Of a stretch of 6,962 nucleotides of DNA, positions 1-5,689 are shown in pieces. The position numbers and the translations under genes are program-made. Origin of the DNA: Marvinbryantia sp. (GTDB lineage Bacteria > Bacillota > Clostridia > Lachnospirales > Lachnospiraceae); assembly GCA_016297895.1 (NCBI GenBank), contig JAEDFS010000075.1:1-6962 (forward strand). Direction: 5' to 3'. The stretch's first letter is position 1. Each line of letters opens with the position of its first letter. The notes under the pieces are model-generated. The model saw only the letters and a list, made by a program, of their open reading frames with translations. It was not told the origin of the DNA and made no database searches.

Positions 1-231
1 TTCAATATTTGCCACCTCATATTTATTCAGTACGCTGGAGGAAAAATTCTCCGGGTTTATGGTTCCGAAATACCAGCTCTTACTGTTAAAATAATCGGAC
101 AGTTCCTGAGACTGGAACATTCTTCCATGTCGGGCATAGATCTCATTTTTTGCGTAACATGCCATCTGACAGGTCAGCGCATTGACTTCCGCATCCGACA
201 GATATCTGGAATCACTGTCATAGAAGATATA
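1..231 (-). repeat. YARHG repeat unit 3 (runs to window edge)
   Basis: Encodes residues 271-347, beginning YIFYDSDSRYL and ending in the KYEVANIE segment at base 1. The unit is almost complete, but the protein continues past the edge, so more repeats are possible. The shared 22-bp block is at 132-153. Confidence 0.85.
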
Positions 232-1041
232 TTCACTTCCAACGCCGGAGGAGCTGACACCTCTTACCGCATAAATATTATATCCCGGCTGATCCAGCAC
301 ATATCCCCCTGCCTGTCTTGCCTTTTCGGTATTGTTCAGCAGATCGATATTAGCGGTCTCATAACAGTTAAATACGGAGGGTGAGAAATTTTCCGGGCTG
401 ATGGTTCCCCAGTACCAGGATTTTGAATTAAAATAATCCGTCAGCTCCTGAGACTGGAACATCCTGCCGTGACGGGCATAGATCTCATTTTTTGCATAGC
501 AGACTTCCTGAAGAGTCAGAGCATTTACTTCACTCTGGCTAAGATATCTGGTATTACTGTCAGGAAGGATATAGGTTCCGTCATAATATACGGTTTCATA
601 TCCGTACCCTGAATATTCATAGACCGGATCATAGCTGTACCAGGCGCTGTCCAACACATACCCTCCGGATGCCAGCTGATTTTCTCGTTTGGACAAAAGC
701 TCCACATTGGCCGTCTCATACTGGTTCAGGTAAGTAGGAGAAAAGTCCTCCGGACTGATGGTTCCAAAGTACCAGTACTGTGCATCAAAATAGTTCTGCA
801 GTTCATCTGAATAAAACCTTCTTCCGTGACGGGCATAGATCTCATTTTTTGCATAGCAGACCACCTGAAGGGGCATACCTGCAATTTCAGAGGACGTCAG
901 ATATCTGGTATCGCTGCCCCAGATAATGTATCCGTCCGATGCTTCCACCTGCTTCTGAAATGCCCCCCACCACAAAAACAGCACACTGATCAGCACCCCA
1001 AGCTTCCATCCGGCTCTTTTTCCCATTTTTGTATTCTTCAT
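1..1041 (-). CDS. Secreted protein with three YARHG domain repeats (3'-partial)
   Basis: The frame is open from ATG 1041 to base 1, giving exactly 347 codons with no stop, so the C terminus lies outside the window. Residues 1-34 look like a signal peptide: Lys/Arg-rich start, hydrophobic core at 14-28, and a possible signal peptidase I site after V32-E-A34. Three repeats follow, centred on YARHG at 69-73, 188-192 and 302-306 (119 and 114 residues apart). Each has the order D-[ST]-R-Y-L, a Ser/Glu-rich helix, CYAKNEIYARHGR, F-x3-EL-x2-YF, WY-x-GTI-x-PE, then N-x-YE-x-AN. This matches the YARHG family (Pfam PF13308), a presumed extracellular domain without an established biochemical role. Linkers begin GGYVLD, and the first is very Tyr-rich. 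The gene follows the lipoprotein by 50 bp. An envelope-binding or structural role is inference. An alternative start at 1047 adds two residues. Confidence 0.9.
   Translation of the reverse strand, partial: MKNTKMGKRAGWKLGVLISVLFLWWGAFQKQVEASDGYIIWGSDTRYLTSSEIAGMPLQVVCYAKNEIYARHGRRFYSDELQNYFDAQYWYFGTISPEDFSPTYLNQYETANVELLSKRENQLASGGYVLDSAWYSYDPVYEYSGYGYETVYYDGTYILPDSNTRYLSQSEVNALTLQEVCYAKNEIYARHGRMFQSQELTDYFNSKSWYWGTISPENFSPSVFNCYETANIDLLNNTEKARQAGGYVLDQPGYNIYAVRGVSSSGVGSEYIFYDSDSRYLSDAEVNALTCQMACYAKNEIYARHGRMFQSQELSDYFNSKSWYFGTINPENFSSSVLNKYEVANIE
337..573 (-). repeat. YARHG repeat unit 2
   Basis: Encodes residues 157-235, beginning YILPDSNTRYL. It shares MFQSQEL, DYFNSKSWY and PENFS with unit 3. 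The shared 22-bp block is at 474-495. Confidence 0.85.
694..930 (-). repeat. YARHG repeat unit 1
   Basis: Encodes residues 38-116. This unit differs most from the others: RRFYSDEL and DAQYWYFG replace RMFQSQEL and NSKSWY. It contains the 22-bp block at 831-852 found unchanged in all three units. Confidence 0.85.
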
Positions 1042-1047
1042 ATCCAT

Positions 1048-1054
1048 CTCCTCC
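1048..1054 (-). promoter_or_regulatory. Ribosome binding site of the YARHG-repeat gene
   Basis: GGAGGAG on the minus strand precedes two in-frame ATGs, at 1047 and 1041. The GGAGG core is 2 nt from the first and 8 nt from the second, so 1041 is the preferred start. Confidence 0.75.
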
Positions 1055-1091
1055 AATCTTCCACTTCGGGAATCCTTTTCATAACCCTTCT

Positions 1092-2801
1092 CTATCCTCT
1101 GCACAGATACCGGTAGACCTCCGATGAAATTCCTGTGATCGTCTGCTGTGCCGCAGTATTATCAGCGATGTCATTGGACAGCACACAGATCACATAAGGC
1201 TTCTGCTCATCCAGAACCAGTGCTATATCGTTTTCAATGGTACTGTATCCGTACCCTGCAGGCATCTCTCCTGTCTTATTGGCTGTTACCACGCCCTCGG
1301 GCACCCCTGCCGGTATCTTTCCGGTCCGTGTCTGTCCAAGAAGCAGTTCTTTCATTCGACTCGATGCCTCGGCATTGATCAGCTCTCCTCTGTAGATCTC
1401 CGTCAGAAGCTTACAGCAGTCTGCCGCTGAAGTATAGTTATCGTCCGTAGGATTCTCCGCCAGGAACATGCGACCCATATGTGTGCTTCCATACCCGTGT
1501 TCCTGACAGAATTCATTGACAACGGCCGCTCCTGTCTCAAAATCCCCCTGTCCCAGTCTCCTGACCAGTTCATTTGCCGCATCATTGTCACTGACCGTGA
1601 TCATGTTCGTCAGCAGCTCTCTCAGCTCTCCGTCATAGGCTTCTGCCATATCGATCATTTCCTTGCCGGACTCCGCTGCAAATACCGCTCTCTCATAAAC
1701 GACAGCCATAATAAACGCTTTGATCACACTGGCTGACTGAAGCTGCTGATCTGCATAGATCATACAGGTGTCTCCGCCTGTCAGATCCCGGACTGCCACA
1801 GACCACTTTTCTCCTGCTCCAAGAAGAGGATTCAGATAATCTCCTTCCAGAATCTCGGAAAGGAGGGTCATGTTCTGACCTTCTGATTTCTGCTGACTGC
1901 TCTTTCCTTCCTCAGGGTTAAGAGCGGCAAAATAGGCATCGATTCCATCGGCGATTCCTTTTGCCATCGTCTGATGATTCTCTTCTGCTGTAATGTACAG
2001 ATCATCCTGCTGATTCGTCATAAATCCCATTTCCAGAATTGTTACCGGAACCGTGCTCCAGTTAATCCCGGTCATCTCATCTGTTGCCATCACTCCGAGA
2101 TTTGAAAGACCGGTTGCGCTGCAGTAAGCATTCAGAATCTCCGTTGACAGCTTCGAACTGCCTTCGATCACTTCCTGTGTCAGATACGGATTGGACGATG
2201 AAGGTGTCATGGTAAGCGCTCCCGCCACGCTGGAATCATCACTTCCATTGGCATGGATCCGCACACTGATGTCTGCCCCCTCCTTCGTAGCAAGCTCCGC
2301 TCTTTCCCGGTTGCTGATGGCAGTATCATGATCCTCTCTTACCATCACTACCCGATATCCCCTGTTTTCCAGTTCCTCCTGCAAAGCCAGAGACACCTGA
2401 AGATTTACTTCATATTCCGGTACCTGAGAAAATCTTCCCGTTGTCCCCGCTGTCGCTTTTGCTTTTGTCTGTGAAGAGCCGGGAGCCACAGGTTCCGGCT
2501 CGCTCATATCCACCCAGCTGCCCTGGTGTCCGGCATCTACCGCCACCGTCCGGATCACTTCCTGCGTCTCCGTCTCGGATTCGCTCTGTCGTGTCTCCGT
2601 CTGAGGCGCCTCCGTCTCCGTTTCCTGCTCTGTTAACTGCGTTTTCGTTTCGGGCTCTTCCCTGCTCTCAGTTTCCTTCTTTTCTGTCTGCCCGGAAGAT
2701 CCCGGCACCAGATCAAGTTTGCTGCGACAGCCGGTCAATAACAGGGCTGTCATTCCGAGAATGCAGATTTTGGCAATCCTGCTTCGTTTCAAATTCCGCA
2801 C
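1092..2801 (-). CDS. Lipoprotein fusing N-acetylmuramoyl-L-alanine amidase (Amidase_3) to a class A beta-lactamase-like serine hydrolase
   Basis: Length is 569 residues, GTG start, TAG stop. A basic, hydrophobic signal ends in the lipobox L21-L-T-G-C25, so the mature protein should be lipid-anchored outside the membrane. Residues 38-81 form a Glu/Thr-rich spacer. The amidase domain (about 84-294) should cut the bond between MurNAc and L-Ala in peptidoglycan. Its zinc ligands are probably H92 (DAGH), E129 (EYEVNL) and H183 (RIHAN), with catalytic E257 in LEMGFMTN. An insert with EPVAPGSS at 103-110 is typical of clostridial members. The second domain (about 312-566) has the penicilloyl-serine transferase motifs S358-V-I-K361, S404-D-N406 and K509-T-G511. 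SDN to KTG is 105 residues, close to class A spacing. A class A ExxLN general-base motif is not evident, so a peptidoglycan peptidase-like or non-hydrolytic role is as likely as beta-lactam hydrolysis. Its position between the kinase and YARHG genes suggests envelope remodelling. Confidence 0.92.
   Translation of the reverse strand: MRNLKRSRIAKICILGMTALLLTGCRSKLDLVPGSSGQTEKKETESREEPETKTQLTEQETETEAPQTETRQSESETETQEVIRTVAVDAGHQGSWVDMSEPEPVAPGSSQTKAKATAGTTGRFSQVPEYEVNLQVSLALQEELENRGYRVVMVREDHDTAISNRERAELATKEGADISVRIHANGSDDSSVAGALTMTPSSSNPYLTQEVIEGSSKLSTEILNAYCSATGLSNLGVMATDEMTGINWSTVPVTILEMGFMTNQQDDLYITAEENHQTMAKGIADGIDAYFAALNPEEGKSSQQKSEGQNMTLLSEILEGDYLNPLLGAGEKWSVAVRDLTGGDTCMIYADQQLQSASVIKAFIMAVVYERAVFAAESGKEMIDMAEAYDGELRELLTNMITVSDNDAANELVRRLGQGDFETGAAVVNEFCQEHGYGSTHMGRMFLAENPTDDNYTSAADCCKLLTEIYRGELINAEASSRMKELLLGQTRTGKIPAGVPEGVVTANKTGEMPAGYGYSTIENDIALVLDEQKPYVICVLSNDIADNTAAQQTITGISSEVYRYLCRG
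2559..2690 (-). other. Glu/Thr-rich low-complexity spacer in the lipoprotein
   Basis: Residues 38-81 consist mostly of Glu, Thr, Gln and Ser with ET/TE/SE runs, and have no hydrophobic core. The spacer separates the lipid anchor at C25 from the amidase domain and probably lets the enzyme reach into the wall. Confidence 0.8.
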
Positions 2802-2809
2802 CCCTTTCT

Positions 2810-2815
2810 CTCCTT
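2810..2815 (-). promoter_or_regulatory. Ribosome binding site deciding the GTG start of the lipoprotein
   Basis: AAGGAG on the minus strand lies 8 nt upstream of the GTG at 2801. The next in-frame Met is residue 17, inside the signal sequence, so the GTG is the start that gives a complete lipoprotein signal peptide. Confidence 0.75.
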
Positions 2816-2831
2816 CTTTATCAACATTATA

Positions 2832-5654
2832 TCAGGAAGCATCTGCATTTTTGTTCTGTTCCCCACTCTTCGTTCCGATTCCCGTTCCATTCATGGTATT
2901 CATCCGCTGCCGGTAGAATTCATTTTCTTCCAGCTTTTCTTCCATTGCCTTCTGATACCAGTCCATTCTTCCTCCACGGAACAGCACATTCACAGAATAG
3001 TCCGTCTTGCCTGTATTCTGCTGTTTTCCAAAATAAATTCTTGCCGTTTCCTGATCCTCTTCCTTCTCATCACACAGAACAAAGGTCACATTATTAAGCC
3101 ATCCCTCTTTCAGGCTGCTTTCCTTATAAATGCTCTCTGCCATTTCCAACGCCTGATCCACCATCTGATCCGACACTTCCAGATTCAGGTGAATGCAGAT
3201 ATCATTAATATCCTGGTCAGGAAACTCCTCATATGTGATCTGAGGATACAGGGAAGAGGCTTTCTCCAAAAGCTCTGCTGCATAGTTTTTCACATCACGG
3301 GCCTCAGGCAGTTCATACTGTTCTGAGAGTTCCCCATTTTCATCTGTACACGCCATTCTTTCCGGATGATACTCTGCAAATCCATTCACATCCCGGATAA
3401 ATGTACTCAGGTAATCAAAGAGATATCTGTTTGATTCTGAAATCCTGCTGTCCTTCCCGTCACAGACACGTTCAAACAAGATCCTGCCGTCTGTCACCGG
3501 TGCATCGATGGTACACTGAGCCACATAATATCCGCCTAACACAAGGTAAAGATCCTGTTCTCCTTCTTCCAGAAGACGTTCGGTAAAGTTTCGGAAACTC
3601 TCCCATTCTCCTTCTTCCAGGCGGACACTGTAACAATAGCTTCCATCTGCCCCATTGGTAAGCTCCATGACCGTCATGCGGCTGGTAAGATTCAATCCAT
3701 AATCTTCCCATTTTCCCGAAATGGTCAGATCATTCCCCTTCGTCATGACCGTATCCAGAAGAAACGCCGAAGCATCCTCCTTTTTGATCTTTACAACGAT
3801 CTGTCCGGCATCGTCTTTCTCAGAACCGATGGCATAGGGAATGTGCAGCTGATCCAGCCTGTCCTTCAGATTCACCAGCACATAAGCCCACTCCCCTTTG
3901 GAAAGATTTCTGGCCGACAGTTCATCCTGGGAATAAGATATGGTGACTGCCGGATCCGGAATCTCTTCCTCCCTGCACTGGTATTCCCCGGTAAGCATAC
4001 TGTCATCCGGGCTTTCCCAGTCCGCAGCGATCTCACAGTAGAGCCTGAACGCCTGGTCAAAGGACGGATTCGTCAGATTATATACCATCAGTTCTCCAAA
4101 ACGTGCCTTCTGAAGAAAACTGCCGTAGAGATACAATTCCTTCCCATCTTCACTTACAGACACCGATAATGCGTCATGGATCGATTCATCGCTTTGAAAA
4201 TCCAGATACAGCTTCAGGATCGTCTCCGTCGGAAATGCTTCTCTTAGTTCCTTCGCCTTTTCATCAGTCAGAACTACATAAATATATTTATTTATCTCCG
4301 GCTGGATCAGCTCTGCCTGTTCAGAAGTCATCCTGTGATTGGCTCCTGTCTGAAGTGCCGCACGGATGACATCCTCATGATTGATCCCGCAGCGAAGATA
4401 GGTTCCGTCACTTTCCACATATTTTCCAAGCTCTGTGTTCCATGTTCCGGAGATCATCAGATCATATAATTCCCGGACATCGTAGTCTTCATAGAGATCC
4501 AGAGGCGTAATGATCTCCAGCCTTCCTTCGCTGTTGTCATGGATCGTATAAGGCTCCTCACCAGCCAGTACCCGGATCCTTTCTTCCACCACCTGTCTTG
4601 CTTCCACATAATTATTTACCGTCATATCTTCTTCCGGAAGAAGAAGTACCTTCTGGGTCTCAATTCCGTTAAACTTATTTTTCTCCCGATAAGACCGGTA
4701 TCCGAGAACCGCAGCCGTTCCCATCACCCCGACCAGGATCATGGCGCCTGCCGCAATTACCGGAAACGGAAGCTTCTTTTTCTCCTCCGGTATCAGCTTT
4801 TTAAGCTCCGTTTCCAGTTCTTCCATGGTCTGATACCGTTCTTCCTGATCCACCGCCAGCCCCTTCCAAAGGATCCGTTCCAGGCCTTCCTCCATCCTGA
4901 TTCCCTGCTCTGAGGGCTTTTCCAGTTCATCATAGAGCACTCTCTGAACGGCTGTCTCCGGTACTTTACCCGTAAGGCAGAAATAAACCGATGCACACAA
5001 TCCGTACACATCCGTCCAGGGGCCGATCCGGCCATCCTCACAGTACATCTCTGCCGGCGCATATCCGTCCTTCACAGCCTTTGCGCCCTTATCATTTCTT
5101 TCATTTCCGGCCGCACCGAAATCGATCAGCTTCAGCGTGCCGTCCTTCTGCATCATGATATTCTCCGGACTGATATCCCCATGGATCAGTTCATTGTCAT
5201 GAATTTTTTTCAGGGTATTGATCACCGGAAGCATCCTTTTAAAAATATCCAGATCACGGAAATTTCCATGTTCTTTCCAATACTGTAAAAGCGTGACGCC
5301 TTCCACAAATTCCATCACAATATAAGCCGTTCCGTTGGCCTTAAACCGGTCGATTACATTGACCACGGCCGGCTCCTTATTAAAAATTCCAAGAATAATG
5401 GCTTCTTTCAGGAAATCATCCCGGATCTTTTCAAATGCAAAACGCTGCGACTCTTTTCGAAATGTGACCTCTTCCGAAACATCCGTGTCACGTTCCATAT
5501 CATCTGCAAGAAACAGTTCCTTCACAGCCACTTTCGTTTTGACATGCTCAAGCAGAGTGCCTTCATATGTAATTCCAAAGCCACCGTGTCCGATCACACG
5601 TTCGATCCGATATTTTTCATCCAGTATGGTTCCCTGCCGCAAATATACACTCAT
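2832..5654 (-). CDS. Transmembrane Ser/Thr protein kinase with tandem SecD P1-like extracellular domains
   Basis: Length is 940 residues, with an ATG start behind a good ribosome binding site and a TGA stop. The cytoplasmic kinase domain covers about residues 1-285. It has a Gly-rich loop G22-H-G-G-F-G27, the ATP-binding Lys45 in VAVK, a likely helix C Glu84, a catalytic loop H158-G-D-I-S-P-E-N165 with Asp160, the metal-binding DFG at 178-180, and A199-P-A-E202. All key catalytic residues are present, so activity is expected. One hydrophobic helix spans about 295-318, preceded by a Lys-rich stretch and followed by Arg and Lys, giving a kinase-in, C-terminus-out topology. The outer part (about 320-940) shows two SecD P1-like modules, at about 345-540 and 588-731, then an unassigned 200-residue tail. 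No PASTA repeats are visible, unlike PknB/PrkC. The lipoprotein gene begins 30 bp downstream. The kinase call is firm; the SecD-like assignment rests on motif reading by eye. Confidence 0.93.
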   Translation of the reverse strand: MSVYLRQGTILDEKYRIERVIGHGGFGITYEGTLLEHVKTKVAVKELFLADDMERDTDVSEEVTFRKESQRFAFEKIRDDFLKEAIILGIFNKEPAVVNVIDRFKANGTAYIVMEFVEGVTLLQYWKEHGNFRDLDIFKRMLPVINTLKKIHDNELIHGDISPENIMMQKDGTLKLIDFGAAGNERNDKGAKAVKDGYAPAEMYCEDGRIGPWTDVYGLCASVYFCLTGKVPETAVQRVLYDELEKPSEQGIRMEEGLERILWKGLAVDQEERYQTMEELETELKKLIPEEKKKLPFPVIAAGAMILVGVMGTAAVLGYRSYREKNKFNGIETQKVLLLPEEDMTVNNYVEARQVVEERIRVLAGEEPYTIHDNSEGRLEIITPLDLYEDYDVRELYDLMISGTWNTELGKYVESDGTYLRCGINHEDVIRAALQTGANHRMTSEQAELIQPEINKYIYVVLTDEKAKELREAFPTETILKLYLDFQSDESIHDALSVSVSEDGKELYLYGSFLQKARFGELMVYNLTNPSFDQAFRLYCEIAADWESPDDSMLTGEYQCREEEIPDPAVTISYSQDELSARNLSKGEWAYVLVNLKDRLDQLHIPYAIGSEKDDAGQIVVKIKKEDASAFLLDTVMTKGNDLTISGKWEDYGLNLTSRMTVMELTNGADGSYCYSVRLEEGEWESFRNFTERLLEEGEQDLYLVLGGYYVAQCTIDAPVTDGRILFERVCDGKDSRISESNRYLFDYLSTFIRDVNGFAEYHPERMACTDENGELSEQYELPEARDVKNYAAELLEKASSLYPQITYEEFPDQDINDICIHLNLEVSDQMVDQALEMAESIYKESSLKEGWLNNVTFVLCDEKEEDQETARIYFGKQQNTGKTDYSVNVLFRGGRMDWYQKAMEEKLEENEFYRQRMNTMNGTGIGTKSGEQNKNADAS
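3462..3893 (-). other. Second SecD P1-like module of the kinase ectodomain
   Basis: This covers kinase residues of about 588-731. LVNLKDRLDQLHIPYAIG then QIVVKI repeats the base pattern of the first module. Both modules continue into a similar stretch, LMISGTW in the first and LTISGKW in the second. Then YSVRLEEGEWESFRNFTE and DLYLVLGGYYVAQCTIDAPV followed by TDGRI match the SecD head-region order 'V-x-F-x-L-T-x-E-G', 'IVLDG-x-x-x-S-A-P', 'I-x-x-G'. This is the clearer of the two head regions. It was judged by eye. Confidence 0.5.
4035..4622 (-). other. First SecD P1-like module of the kinase ectodomain
   Basis: This covers kinase residues of about 345-540. The first part (E351-A-R-x3-E-E-R-I-x3-A-G-E-E-P-Y, then R378-L-E-I-I-T-P384) follows the SecD P1 base pattern of a helix ending in 'RV-x3-G-x-x-E-P' and a strand 'I-x-V-x-L-P-G'. 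The second part has VVLTDEKAKELRE at about 460-472, resembling the SecD head-region pattern 'V-x-L-T-x-E-G-A-x-x-F', then strands that may match the 'IVLDG...I-x-G-x-F' segment. The assignment was made by eye without a profile search. Confidence 0.5.
4701..4772 (-). other. Single transmembrane segment of the kinase
   Basis: Residues 295-318 are almost wholly hydrophobic (Ile, Ala, Val, Gly, Met, Leu). EEKKK precedes them on the cytoplasmic side and YRSYREKNK follows. The segment divides the kinase domain from the extracellular part. Confidence 0.85.
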
Positions 5655-5660
5655 GCCTGT

Positions 5661-5667
5661 CCACCTC
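5661..5667 (-). promoter_or_regulatory. Ribosome binding site of the kinase gene
   Basis: On the minus strand GAGGTGG lies 6 nt before the ATG at 5654. It is a good anti-16S match, sits inside the 35-bp gap after the upstream gene, and supports this start for the kinase. Confidence 0.7.
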
Positions 5668-5689
5668 TGTGCCGCAGATCCGTTTCATC

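Noticed and set aside
1042..1091. Possible terminator between the lipoprotein and YARHG genes
   Set aside because: Only a 4-bp TTCC/GGAA pairing with a 6-nt loop is present and no T-run follows on the minus strand. Read-through is more likely.
127..1116. Short plus-strand open frames in the left region, two with similar N termini (GIDLIFC)
   Set aside because: They are the reverse of the conserved YARHG codons, so their similarity reflects the repeats on the minus strand.
1092..1868. Antibiotic-resistance beta-lactamase
   Set aside because: The SxxK, SDN and KTG motifs fit, but no class A ExxLN motif is evident and the domain is fused to an amidase in a wall-related operon, so a resistance call is not supported.
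2441..3097. Plus-strand open frame of 218 codons
   Set aside because: It lies antisense to the lipoprotein signal region and the kinase tail, is Ser/Pro-rich as expected from the reverse of Glu-rich coding sequence, and has no recognisable motif.
2832..5654. PknB/PrkC-type PASTA kinase
   Set aside because: The extracellular part shows no PASTA repeats; its pattern is closer to SecD P1, and the activation loop differs from PknB.
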